In this document: piece by piece, positions 21,405 to 32,165 of the stretch
Layout: every line of letters starts with the position of its first letter
Position numbering within the stretch: the stretch's first letter is position 1
Assembly (NCBI RefSeq): GCF_907165205.1
Contig: NC_058193.1
Span: forward strand, 3,596,001-3,660,000
Direction: 5' to 3'
Length of the DNA stretch: 64,000 bases
DNA from: Coccinella septempunctata
Taxonomy: Eukaryota > Arthropoda > Insecta > Coleoptera > Coccinellidae
Made by a program: the position numbers and the translations under genes
Notes under the pieces: model-generated
Seen by the model: the letters and a program-made list of their open reading frames with translations, nothing else
Database searches by the model: none
What the model was told of the DNA's origin: nothing

Positions 21405-22515
21405 CTGCTCCAAATTTTCTTTAATGAATAAAAGCTATATATGTTGGTGTCATCTTCAGACATCTGTAGATAAAAAGTTTACGACGAGATTTATGAAATA
21501 ACAAAAGACAACAACAGAAAAATGTCCAAAAAAAGGAAAAAAAACTTGTAAAATTGTGAAAGGACTTTAGAAGAACTCACTTGTTATAATTAATGAGAAA
21601 GATTTGTTAAGAATGAAGATGTAAACATTTCATATTAGGAACTAATAAAGGTAAACAGATTGAGCAGAAAGAATTACAAAACAACTGGAAACGCAAAGAA
21701 CACAGATACGCAGGAATGGCTGGGTTCCCGTCAAGTTTCCAATAACGAGTTATGCGCAAAAGTAAAAATGAGAAAAAGGCAAAAAAGAGTCAACATGAAA
21801 GGAGAAAGCTGAACAAGAGCGGGAAAATCAGAAGTTCAGGGAATTCCTGTTGCGTATTCAGAAGTCTATTCGTTGTGTTGAGTTTTGCCCCTGTGATATG
21901 CATTTTATCTAATGATTCACATAAACTTCTGATGTAAGGGAGATACAGGATGCAGTGCTCAATAGAAGGAACGTAGCCGATGCCTGAAAGAATGTATTCT
22001 GCGAAAGTAGACTTGTAAGGATTGTTGGTCGTAATGGCTTTGATGAGGTGTTCATCGATCCTTGTTTCGATGCTTCTAAAGGATCGGCCTCTGCAAAAAC
22101 TTGCACATGAACAATCCAACCGATAAACTTCCATTTTCTCGACAGGACCGACTGGGTTATTATATTATATTATATTTGAAAGAGATTTGAATATTAAATT
22201 GTTTCAGGTATTTTTGTAGTGTAGGGAATAATTCAATGAGAAGGGGATCACATGATTAGTTGGTGGTGAGCTTTCGGTAAGTAGAGATCTTATCATCTTT
22301 CAAATGTAAAAGTAAGTCCAGAAATAGGGGTGCCGCTTATTTGTATTTCAACAGTGAAAGTAATTCTAGGATGTAGGGTGAATTCTGAGAGCACATCGAG
22401 GTTAGATTGGTTCCCAAAAAAAAAACACAAAATAGATCATCCAGATAGCGTTTCCAGAGCAGAATAAGTTTTTTGAACAGGTTGCTGTTTTTGAGTTAGG
22501 TTTCAAGATTTCGTC
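21405..22515 (-). pseudogene. Old, decayed Penelope-like element
   Basis: A diverged relative of the 23-28 kb PLE. The minus-strand frame 22134-21790 keeps the GIY-YIG region (VYRLDCSCASF, RSFRSIETRIDEHL) and the C-terminus (LLNTQQEFPELL). Sequence up to about 22515 aligns with the RT palm and thumb but is full of stops. The 3' region near 21453 keeps CTGAAGA but has lost the hammerhead stem II and GAAA. Confidence 0.7.
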
Positions 22516-22554
22516 AATCTCCTCTATATATTATCCTTCACAGACATTACATCT

Positions 22555-22732
22555 ACTTTTTAACGTTAATTCTGTTCATCATAATTCTTATTTGCGAAGT
22601 AATTGCACATTGTGATAAAATATCTATATATTTAATGTGACTTCTTCGTAGAACGGACAACATCCCGCTGATTTGAGACCAACAAGTGCTTCGACAAGCA
22701 TCACAACCTCACATTTTCGTTTCTCAATAAAC
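22555..22732. repeat. Dispersed repeat, second copy at 44095-44240
   Basis: The two share ACATTGTGATAAAATA, ACGTAGAACGGGCAACAT (here CGTAGAACGGACAACAT) and CCACATTTTCG. Same orientation and diverged. Family unknown. Confidence 0.5.
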
Positions 22733-22958
22733 TTTTTAGGGTTTCCACTCCCAATCTCTGAAACAAATCAATTAAAAATCTTCTTGCACTAATTTGTCAG
22801 GAGCAAATTTTTCGTCTGATGAAGGACTCCGAAACGTTACAACATAAAATTATAATTTCAACGTAATTTATTTTCAGTTCATTGTCAGGCAACAATTTCT
22901 TCTAGTTAATTTGCTTCTGACAAATTAGTGCAAGAATTTACGCAGGAGCAAAGCTTTT
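22733..22958. repeat. PLE pseudo-LTR pieces in opposite orientation
   Basis: 22733-22807 matches the 16.5/19.3-kb pseudo-LTR in one orientation; 22808-22958 matches it in the other, including a hammerhead core with collapsed stem II (CTGATGA at 22816, GAAAC at 22831). A head-to-head PLE end without the coding part. Confidence 0.7.
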
Positions 22959-22959
22959 T

Positions 22960-23234
22960 TCAACCACCAGTGCTAGCATCATAAATCATTTAAAAAACAT
23001 ATTTTCAATTTACGGAATACCCCAAATTTTAATTTCTGATGGGGGTCCACAATTCACAAGTCAAGAATTCAAAATTTTTTGTAATGAAATGTCCAGCCCA
23101 TTGTATCCTCAATCAAATGGCATGGTTGAAAGGAGCATTCAAACTATCAAAAATTTGATCAAAAAATGTCAATATGATAAGAAAGATATTAATGCTGCTC
23201 TTTTGGTTTAACTCATATATCTAATAAGATTTTG
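22960..23234 (+). pseudogene. Gypsy-type integrase fragment (left half)
   Basis: A retroviral-type integrase core: IYGIPQILISDGGPQFTSQE holds the second catalytic Asp, and SSPLYPQSNGMVERSIQTIK the catalytic Glu. These are hallmarks of Ty3/Gypsy pol. The frame shifts just before the PLE insertion. The protein resumes at 28667 on the same strand, so the fragment was one gene split by the PLE pair. Upstream it is cut by a PLE pseudo-LTR fragment. Confidence 0.8.
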
Positions 23235-23295
23235 AAATGACAAAGACGAAATTTTCGTGTCTGCTCCAAATTTTTTATTAAAAATTGCTACATAT

Positions 23296-23329
23296 GTTTC
23301 GGCCCTTACAAAATTAGGGCCATCTTCAG
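23296..23329 (-). ncRNA. Hammerhead-like core of PLE copy A
   Basis: Minus strand: CTGAAGA, one extra T, stem II GGCCCT/AGGGCC, then GAAACATATGTA. It mirrors the core of copy B. Stem III would be the palindrome ACATATGT. Confidence 0.7.
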
Positions 23330-23695
23330 GCATCTGCAGACAAATACAAAGATGTATGAAAACAGTAATAAAATAAAAGACAGCAACAGAAAAGTACATG
23401 GAAAGAGAAAACAACAGTACAAAGACAAAACAGTAAATCAACAAATATTGAGAGTCGAATTGTAAATTTAAGGAAAGTAACTTACATGTTTAAAATTATA
23501 ACCGAAATTATTCGTCAAGAAAAGATGAAAGTAAATATGTCAAATTATCAGGGATCAACAAAGGTAAACAGAAATAGCAGAAAGAAGCGCGGAACACAGA
23601 AAAACACAGAAATGACTGAGTTTCTGTTGAGTGGCGAATATCGGGTTGTGTGAAGTATCAAAATTGGGAGAAAAGGGGGAAGAACGGAATCGGAG

Positions 23696-25953
23696 TCATC
23701 GCGATGGGAGAAGGCCGAGCAAATGCGGACAAATAAGCAGTTCAGGGAACTCCTGCTGGGTGTTCAGAAGTTTAGTTGGGGTGTTGTGTTTTGCCTTTGT
23801 GATATGTATCTTCTCCAATGAGTCACATAAACTTCTGTTTTGAGGTAGTGACAGGATGCAGGGCTCCAACGAAGGAACGTGGCCGGAGTTCGAGAGGATG
23901 TGCTCCGCGAAAGTGGACTTGTTGGGGTTGTTGGTCCTAATGGCTCTGAAGTGTTCATCGATCCTTGTTCTGATGCTTCTAAAGGATCGGCCTATGTAGA
24001 AACTACCACAAGAACATTCCAGCCGATAGACTCCCATTCTCTCGACTGGGTCGACCTTATCCTTACCTCTGGACAGGATTGCTCTAAGGGAGTTTTCAAC
24101 TTTGAAGGATATCTGAATGTTGAACTTTTTTAGGTATTTTTGGATTCTCTCAGAAACCCCAGGAACATAAGGGATGCTCTTGAAAATAATGTTTTCATCT
24201 GATATAGGGGTTAAATGGGTGTTATGTCTATTCATGATCTTATGGGAAATCCTGCGAAAAGTGTTCTGGACCAAGTTCATAGGGAAGCCATTGTTGTGTG
24301 CTATTTGTAGTATAATGTTGTATTCCGTTTCGTAATCTTCAGCGGACAATGGAGTTGTCAACAGTCTATAGAAGAAGGAACGGAAGGCGGTAAGCTTGTA
24401 CTGGAGTGGATGATTTGATGAGAAAGGGATCACATGATCAGTTGTTGTGGGCTTCCTGTAGATAGAGAATTCGATTTTATCATCTCTCGAGCGCAAAAGC
24501 AAGTCTAGAAACGGAAGGGTTCCATTTGTCTGTGCTTCAACGGTGAAGGTGATTCTAGGATGCAGTGTGTTAATGAAATCTAGGAACATATTGAGGTCAG
24601 ATTGATCTCCCAGAAAGATGCAAAAAATGTCGTCCACATAGCGTCTCCAAAATAGAATGTGTTTTTTGAACAAGTTAGTGTCCTTGAGTTTATTTTCAAG
24701 ATATTTAAGAAAACACTCTGCAAGCAATGGCGCCAGAGGAGATCCCATACTTAGGCCGTTTTTTTGGATGTAAAATCGGTTGTTGAATTTGAAAATGTTC
24801 TGCTCCAGGCAAACTTTTAGTAAAGCTGAGAGAGAAGACACAACATCGTCGCTAAGATCGGAAAAGGCCAAAAGTTGGTTGATTAATTCAGCGGCTTCAA
24901 CCGGTGGAGTAGATGGGTATAAGTTGACTATATCGAAGGAGACCATGGTTGCTCCCTCGGGAAATTTGAGGTCTTTGATCTGATGCACCAGTTCTGAAGA
25001 ATTTTTGATAGAGAATTCTGATCTGTTATCTAAATGGCGTTGAAAAACATCACAGAGGAAGGAAGACAAGCCGTGGGCAGGGGTGCCAACAAAGGAAACG
25101 ATTGGGCGAACGGGTATGCCTGGTTTGTGGATCTTTGGCAAACTATATAACAGAGGAGTGACCGGTACAGACGAGGTAAGCCAATTTATTCTAAAATTGA
25201 AAAGTTGCAAAATATCTTTATTTTGTTTGATGGTAGAATTTACCTTCTTAAGAAAACCAGGTGTGAGATCTTTGGGGGTTGTGTCGAAATCTGTTGAATT
25301 TAGGAAGTCTTCAGTTTTGCAAATGTAATCAGACTTTCTCATGATCACGGTGCAGTTGCCCTTGTCAGCTTTGGTGACCAAGAGATTGTTTACGTTGATT
25401 TTGTTCAACAATGATTTTATGACATAGGAAGAACTCCCAAATTTTGTAGTTTGATGTCTTAAGAAGGATTTGATGATGTTAGTTGTCTCTAATGTTATGG
25501 TGGCCAAATTTTCTAATCTGCACCGATTAAAAATGTTCTCAATATGTGAGGTGAACGAGTCTAAAAGTACAGGAGAAGGCTTGAGAGGTGCGGAATATTC
25601 AAGGCCCTGGTTAAGAAGATCCTGTTCGGCAGATGATAGTGAAACGTCGGTCATGTTTAATGTTCTTGGGTGAAATTTAAACGTTGAATATACTGTTTGG
25701 GTTGGTTGTTCAGGAATATTGTGAGATCTCAAGTAGTTCAATTTCTTGGATAGTTTCTCAAAGCGTTTCTCACCCGCCAACTCCATCCTTTCCCGAGTTT
25801 TTCTCTCCAGGATATCCCTTATAGCTGGATGTAGGTAAGATGTAAGTTCCATATGCAATTTCCATATGTCGAGAAAAATTGCTTCTCTGAGTCTAAACTT
25901 GTGTCGGAGTTCTTGTTTTATCCAAAACCTAATAGCAAACCTCCTTGTTGACT
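23696..25953 (-). CDS. PLE copy A: reverse transcriptase with GIY-YIG endonuclease
   Basis: At least 750 codons open on the minus strand. The nominal start at 25858 is internal: coding-like sequence (RFAIRFWIKQEL, FRLREAIFLDIW) continues to the junction near 25953. Motifs in order: TKADKGNCTVIM, LPKIHKPGIPVRPIVSF, FDIVNLYPS (A), LSMGSPLAPLLAECF (B), WRRYVDDIFCIF (C), then the nuclease (VYRLECSCGSFYIGRS, RTRIDEH) and LLNTQQEFPELL. No stop or frameshift is seen, so it may be functional apart from a possibly missing extreme N-terminus. It makes cDNA on a cleaved target. Confidence 0.9.
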
Positions 25954-25955
25954 CA

Positions 25956-26202
25956 GCTCAGATATCCTTCAAAGTTGAAAACTTCCTTAGAGCAATCCTG
26001 TCCAGAGGTAAGGATAAGGTCGACCCAGTCGAGAGAATGGGAGTCTATCGGCTGGAATGTTCTTGTGGTAGTTTCTATATAGGCCGATCCTTTAGAAGCA
26101 TCAGAACAAGGATCGATGAACACTTCAGAGCCATTAGGACCAACAACCCCAACAAGTCCACTTTCGCGGAGCACATCCTCTCGAACTCCGGCCACGTTCC
26201 TT
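25956..26202 (+). pseudogene. PLE GIY-YIG fragment in tandem with copy B
   Basis: Matches 27735-27980 of copy B with about two differences. It begins at ATATCCTTCAAAGTTGAA and ends within the GHVPS codons, where copy B starts. This is the usual PLE tandem-truncation junction. Confidence 0.85.
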
Positions 26203-28153
26203 CGTTTCACTATCATCTGCCGAACAGGATCTTCTTAACCAGGGCCTTGAATATTCCGCACCTCTCAAGCCTTCTCCTGTACTTTTAGACTCGTTCACCT
26301 CACATATTGAGAACATTTTTAATCGGTGCAGATTAGAAAATTTGGCCACCATAACATTAGAGACAACTAACATCATCAAATCCTTCTTAAGACATCAAAC
26401 TACAAAATTTGGGAGTTCTTCCTATGTCATAAAATCATTGTTGAACAAAATCAACGTAAACAATCTCTTGGTCACCAAAGCTGACAAGGGCAACTGCACC
26501 GTGATCATGAGAAAGTCTGATTACATTTGCAAAACTGAAGACTTCCTAAATTCAACAGATTTCGACACAACCCCCAAAGATCTCACACCTGGTTTTCTTA
26601 AGAAGGTAAATTCTACCATCAAACAAAATAAAGATATTTTGCAACTTTTCAATTTTAGAATAGATTGGCTTACCTCGTCTGTACCGGTCACTCCTCTGTT
26701 ATATAGTTTGCCAAAGATCCACAAACCAGGCATACCCGTTCGCCCAATCGTTTCCTTTGTTGGCACCCCTGCCCACGGCTTGTCTTCCTTCCTCTGTGAT
26801 GTTTTTCAACGCCATTTAGATAACAGATCAGAATTCTCTATCAAAAATTCTTCAGAACTGGTGCATCAGATCAAAGACCTCAAATTTCCCGAGGGAGCAA
26901 CCATGGTCTCCTTCGATATAGTCAACTTATACCCATCTACTCCACCGGTTGAAGCCGCTGAATTAATCAACCAACTTTTGGCCTTTTCCGATCTTAGCGA
27001 CGATGTTGTGTCTTCTCTCTCAGCTTTACTAAAAGTTTGCCTGGAGCAGAACATTTTCAAATTCAACAACCGATTTTACATCCAAAAAAACGGCCTAAGT
27101 ATGGGATCTCCTCTGGCGCCATTGCTTGCAGAGTGTTTTCTTAAATATCTTGAAAATAAACTCAAGGACACTAACTTGTTCAAAAAACACATTCTATTTT
27201 GGAGACGCTATGTGGACGACATTTTTTGCATCTTTCTGGGAGATCAATCTGACCTCGATATGTTCCTAGATTTCATTAACACACTGCATCCTAGAATCAC
27301 CTTCACCGTTGAAGCACAGACAAATGGAACCCTTCCGTTTCTAGACTTGCTTTTGCGCTCGAGAGATGATAAAATCGAATTCTCTATCTACAGGAAGCCC
27401 ACAACAACTGATCATGTGATCCCTTTCTCATCAAATCATCCACTCCAGTACAAGCTTACCGCCTTCCGTTCCTTCTTCTATAGACTGTTGACAACTCCAT
27501 TGTCCGCTGAAGATTACGAAACGGAATACAACATTATACTACAAATAGCACACAACAATGGCTTCCCTATGAACTTGGTCCAGAACACTTTTCGCAGGAT
27601 TTCCCATAAGATCATGATTAGACATAACACCCATTTAACCCCTATATCAGATGAAAACATTATTTTCAAGAGCATCCCTTATGTTCCTGGGGTTTCTGAG
27701 AGAATCCAAAAATACCTAAAAAAGTTCAACATTCAGATATCCTTCAAAGTTGAAAACTCCCTTAGAGCAATCCTGTCCAGAGGTAAGGATAAGGTCGACC
27801 CAGTCGAGAGAATGGGAGTCTATCGGCTGGAATGTTCTTGTGGTAGTTTCTACATAGGCCGATCCTTTAGAAGCATCAGAACAAGGATCGATGAACACTT
27901 CAGAGCCATTAGGACCAACAACCCCAACAAGTCCACTTTCGCGGAGCACATCCTCTCGAACTCCGGCCACGTTCCTTCGTTGGAGCCCTGCATCCTGTCT
28001 CTACCTCAAAACAGAAGTTTATGTGACTCATTGGAGAAGATACATATCACAAAGGCAAAACACAACACCCCAACTAAACTTCTGAACACCCAGCAGGAGT
28101 TCCCTGAACTGCTTATTTGTCCGCATTTGCTCGGCCTTCTCCCATCGCGATGA
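26203..28153 (+). CDS. PLE copy B: reverse transcriptase with GIY-YIG endonuclease, 5'-truncated
   Basis: The same protein as copy A from about the SLSSAEQDLL block onward, differing at only a few residues (for example IDWL against INWL, and MIRHNTH against MNRHNTH). The RT and GIY-YIG domains are complete and open. The N-terminal 70-100 residues are missing because the copy begins inside the coding region, directly after the GIY-YIG fragment at 25956-26202. Confidence 0.9.
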
Positions 28154-28521
28154 CTCCGATTCCGTTCTTCCCCATTTTCTCCCAATTTTGATACTTCGCA
28201 CAACCCGATATTCGCCACTCAACAGAAACTCAGTCATTTCTGTGTTTTTCTGTGGTTTCTACACTTCTTTCTGCTATTTCTGTTTACCTTTGTTGATCCC
28301 TGATAATTTGACATATTTACTTTCATCTTTTCTTGACGAATAATTTCGGTTATAATTTTAAACATGTGAGTTACTTTCCTCAAATTTACAATTCGACTCT
28401 CAATATTTGTTGATTTACTGTTTTGTCTTTGTACTGTTGTTTTCTCTTTCGATGTACTTTTCTGTTGCTGTCTTTTATTTTATTACTGTTTTCATACATC
28501 TTTGTATTTGTCTGCAGATGC

Positions 28522-28563
28522 CTGAAGATGGCCCTAATTTTGTAAGGGCCGAAACATATGTAG
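28522..28563 (+). ncRNA. Hammerhead-like core of PLE copy B
   Basis: CTGAAGA (28522-28528), an extra T, a 6-bp stem II with an 8-9-nt loop, then GAAAC (28551-28555). The following CATATGTA closes the self-complementary stem III, with A at the cleavage position. GCA after it pairs with TGC before box 1 (stem I). Confidence 0.7.
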
Positions 28564-28666
28564 CAATTTTTAATAAAGAATTTGGAGCAGACACGAAAAT
28601 TTCGTCTTTTTCATTATTTATCAAACTCCAATGAACAGGATGGATAACAGATTTAATAAGATTTTG

Positions 28667-29213
28667 TCTCCCTCTGAAATTCTGTTCGAAAGAAAAATTA
28701 GAGGATTCTTACCAAATTTGAATTCAAACAAAAAAATAAATCTAAAGAAACAGGGTGTATTCATCAAAGAAAAGCAATTAAATCACAAATGTATTTTGAT
28801 AGAAGAACAAAACACTTATCACCTTTAAATATAGGTCAAAAAGTTTATATTAGAGAAAATAAGCTTTGGATTCCAGGAGTTGTAATAAAGAAACATAATT
28901 CATATTCATACGTTGTGAAAGGAGATGAAACTAATAAATTGAAACGTAGAAATAGGTATTATTTGAAACCAATGTATATTAATAATCAATTGTATTATGA
29001 TAGTGATGATGATGATGATTGTAACATTGATAAAAATGATGAAACATTGCCAGAAACTTCCAAATGTGAAATCGAATGTAAATCAGAAATTGAAAATAAT
29101 GAGAAAAATGTAATTGATAATGAAATTGATGTTCAACCTTCAACATCTCGAACACCAGTCTCTCGATATGGAAGAAAGATTAAAAAACCTGATCTTTTAT
29201 CCTATTCATAATT
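28667..29213 (+). pseudogene. Gypsy-type pol C-terminus (right half of split integrase)
   Basis: Continues the Gypsy integrase: SPSEILFERKIRGFLPN resembles the conserved post-core block, and the GPY/F-like module follows in another frame (YDRRTKHLSPLNIGQKVYIR, WIPGVVIKKHNSYSYVVKG, RRNRYYLKP). The tail is acidic and low-complexity (YDSDDDDD), ending SRYGRKIKKPDLLSYS and a stop near 29211. A frame change near 28790 shows decay. Confidence 0.75.
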
Positions 29214-29298
29214 TGTAAATATAATTATTCTTATGTAAATGATATTGTGTATATTTATTCAATAATGCATAAATCAAATTTTTTTTTTTTTTGTAAAA

Positions 29299-29344
29299 TA
29301 AGGGAGATGTAATATACTTGTGTCATTGCGCATCCACATGATAA
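29299..29344 (+). repeat. Polypurine tract and start of a Gypsy 3' LTR
   Basis: AATAAGGGAGA is a good polypurine tract, followed at about 29308 by TGTAATATACTTGTG, a TG-initiated LTR start, 95 bases after the pol stop. The LTR breaks at 29345 by another repeat. A possible LTR end with AATAAATAAATGAAAC and a CA lies near 32310-32370. Confidence 0.5.
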
Positions 29345-29720
29345 GTGGGGATTTATTTATTTATTTATTTATTGAGAAACAAGAATACAAAACAGGTATT
29401 TCAACCCAAGAACAGTATTCATAGGTTACAAAAAATATATACAATCATTAGGCATCAACTTAAACATAGTGCAAATAAAGAAAAAAATCTAATACAAAAC
29501 ACTGAACCAAGAGCAACCAGTTATCAGACAGAAACAAAAAGAAAATCAATCTTGTGCTAAATAATGATGTTTCAACAACCTCTTATAGCGTATAAAGGGG
29601 ATATTGAAGGGATCTAAATCGAAAGAGCTCGAGTTGAACTCACTCAAAATTCTGCAAAATGGAGAATACTTTGTAATGTTCAATCTTCGGAAAGGAACGG
29701 CAAACATGATACATGATTAT
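29345..29720 (-). repeat. Probable 3' UTR of a non-LTR element with AAAT-type tail
   Basis: Starts with ATTTATTTATTTATTTATTG, which on the minus strand is an (AAAT)n 3' tail. Similar minus-strand tails occur at 42458 and 45515. No intact coding sequence. Confidence 0.4.
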
Positions 29721-29756
29721 TATTATAGCGAACCCACACAACGAAATACGAAATAT

Positions 29757-30410
29757 AACAGTTGCTGTATTGATAATTCTGCATTTTAAAAATGCAGATA
29801 TTGATCTACAGTGACTGCACAGTTTCTGTATTGATACTTCTGCATGATAGTTGCAGTATTTGATTTACAGTTACTGAACACTTTCTGTATTTATAATTCT
29901 GAATATCGAAAATGCAGTTTTTGATATACAGTGACTGCACAGTTTATGAATTCATAAATCTGCATTTTAAAAATGCAGTTTTTGACTTACAGTGACTGCA
30001 CAGTTTCTGTATTGATATTTCTACATAAAAAATGCAGTATTTGATATACAGTTATTGTACACTTTCTGTATTGAAAATTCTGCATCTCGAAAATGCAGTT
30101 TTTGATAAACAGTGACAGCAAAGTTTCTGTACTTATAATTCTGCATTTTAAAAATGCTGTTTTTGACTTACAGTGACTGCACAGTTTCTGTATTGATATT
30201 TCTGCATAAAAAATTCACTGTTTGATAAACAGTTACTTTACACATTCTCTATTGATGATTCTGCATTTCGAAAATGCAGTTTTTTATATACAGCAACTGC
30301 TGACTGTGTTGATATTTCTGCATGAAACAATGCAGTATTTGATATACAGTTACTGTATATTCTCTGTATTGAGAATTCTGCATTGCGAAAATGCTGTTTT
30401 TTATGTGCAA
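29757..30410. repeat. Satellite array, about 60-bp monomers in A-B-C order
   Basis: About 11 diverged monomers, each CAGTTTCTGTATTGAT, then a TGCAT...ATGCA hairpin, then ACAGTGACTGCA. Three types alternate: A with TTTTAAAAATGCA, B with ATAAAAAATGCAG and a TTACTGTA end, C with CGAAAATGCAG. Order A-B-C three times, then B-C. The array has no useful ORF. Confidence 0.8.
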
Positions 30411-30690
30411 TGTGGCCCAATCTGAAATGGGAGTCCATCCCTGAATATTGCAATACTTGCACATAGAGTGGATCTAAACTGATAATATTCTTCTGTGTCC
30501 ACTTCTTGATATATCTCAGCATGGTTTTTCCATGAAAATGAAGCCGTCGAAAAAATTGATCTCCGAGTACGCATTTTCCTTATTTTTTTCTCTAAATCTG
30601 TAGGTGTGCCACGAAATTTTATGAAACTTACTTAGAATGTATTCAGTGTAGTTTAAATTGCCATAACAGGTTCATAAACTTTTCCATATA

Positions 30691-31883
30691 CAGGGTGACT
30701 TTCTATATGATTTCCGATAATATGAAAAAAATAGAGTCTGGTTCTGGAAACTGTTGAACCTTTACATCTGCTCTATGGGGATTAGCGTAGTCCTCCCACT
30801 CACCAAATTTGATGACTTTGTGATCATTCGTTCGTACACAAGAGCATTTTTGAAATATGACCCAAAACAGGAAGTGAGGGGTATTTTTGGAACCGGCTAA
30901 GTATATAGGGGAACTCCTCTGTACATAGAAGATGGTTCGTAATTGCAAGTTTCGATATGGTTACTGCACAATGACTGCTGCATACGAAGTGCAGCTTGCC
31001 GTAGAGTCCTAGCACAGTGACTGCTGCATTTAGGCTAGCCGCACATTGAAGGCAGTGTAGCCTAGCACACCACAGCGGAGTAACTATGTACATAGGAAAA
31101 CTATTCCTCCTCTCTACCTGAACGATGCCCGCATATTGAGACTAACGTAGCCTAGCAAAGCATAGGGGAGGTACCATGGAACTATAGAGGAATGCGCGAA
31201 TATTGCCAGTAGATAGTTAGTTGTTTCTGTGTTCTTAGTTAGTTTCTTCTAAAAATGTGGATCCAGCCGCTCAGCTGAACCTACTTTTGGATTCGAAATC
31301 AAATTCAGAAAATGGAAATATTTTGTTTTTATATAGTTTGTCCAAATTTTTGATAATCATTTCGAAGATTACATCTTTGTGCTTTTTACGCATTTAGTTA
31401 TTGTTACTCGTATCGTAAATTCCGTTTTCATAAAATTTAACCGTTACATTTAAAAAAACGTGGTCACTCTGCAGAAGAAACTGTGCGAACTCTACAACCG
31501 ACGCAGGGTAGACAGAGTACTCTGTTACTACGTCGCGTAGGCCTCGGCTCTGCTACGTCCAATATACGGCGTTCTATTCAATTGCATTTGTTACAAAATC
31601 CTCTACTAGGCTAGGTTCTGCTGTACTGTGATGGAATGCGCTCAATGTGCGGCAAACTTTAAAATGCAGATTTCTATACAGTTTTTGCATAAAGACTTCT
31701 GCATTCAGAGTGCAGCTTGCTGTACAGTTTCTGCACTTTATTGCTGCGTTCGAATTGCAGCTTGCTGTACAGTGATTACGAAACCATAGCTGTATTTGAA
31801 GTGCAGCTTCGCCTTACTGTGACTGTATGTCGAATGCAGTTTGTATAATACAGTAAGTGTACAGTTCACAGGAAATCGCCCTG
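30691..31883. mobile_element. Possible TA-flanked mariner-type MITE
   Basis: TA-CAGGGTGACTTTC at the left and an imperfect inverse (GGAAATCGCCCTG-TA) at the right. No transposase. It contains a 100-bp block also present just outside at 31913-32014, so the limits are uncertain. Confidence 0.35.
30900..31008. repeat. About 100-bp duplicated block, other copy 31913-32014
   Basis: The two copies share GTACATAGAA, GGTTCGTAATTGCAAGTTTC and CTGCACAATGACTGCTGCAT. Both lead into 45-bp GTGCAGCTTGC units. Confidence 0.7.
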
Positions 31884-32165
31884 TACAATCCAAACGAGTG
31901 GCTAGAGACCTAGTATATAGGGGAACTCATGTACATAGAATATTGGTTCGTAATTGCAAGTTTCGATATAGTTACTGCACAATGACTGCTGCATACAAGG
32001 TGCAGCTTGCCGTACAGTTCTTGCACAGTGATTGCTGCATTCAGAGTGCAGCTTGCTGTACAGTTTCTGCACAGTAATTCCTGCATTTAAAATACATCGT
32101 GCTGTACACTTTTTGTACAGTGACTCTTGCATTCAAAGTACAGTTTTTGCACCAGACTGTTGCAT
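31670..32165. repeat. About 45-bp satellite-like units related to the 29.8-kb array
   Basis: Units of the type CAGTTTCTGCACAGTGATTG, CTGCATTCAGAGTGCAG, CTTGCTGTA occur at 31670-31850 and 31970-32165. They share the CAGTTTCTG start and the CTGCAT...TGCAG hairpin with the 60-bp satellite but have shorter spacing. Confidence 0.7.

Larger units (their letters stand above)
23235..28653. mobile_element. Head-to-head Penelope-like element pair, a single composite insertion
   Basis: Flanked by TAATAAGATTTTG (23222-23234 and 28654-28666). Arms 23237-25647 and 26203-28614 are inverted copies with almost no indels: complementary coordinates sum to about 51850 along the whole length. Both 3' ends point outward. 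The centre holds the 5' part of copy A and a plus-strand GIY-YIG fragment (25956-26202) joined in tandem to copy B. The right side has about 40 extra bases (28615-28653) before the duplication. Confidence 0.85.

Noticed and set aside
23879..24133. Plus-strand frame with GLVGVVGPNGSE, a P-loop-like look
   Set aside because: Antisense of the PLE GIY-YIG domain and repeated wherever that domain occurs.
23235..28653. Assembly artefact as explanation for the large inverted repeat
   Set aside because: The arms differ at scattered residues, the centre is asymmetric and a duplication bounds the unit; still worth a long-read check.
29757..30410. CRISPR-like array
   Set aside because: Units are contiguous diverged tandem repeats without spacers, in eukaryotic DNA.
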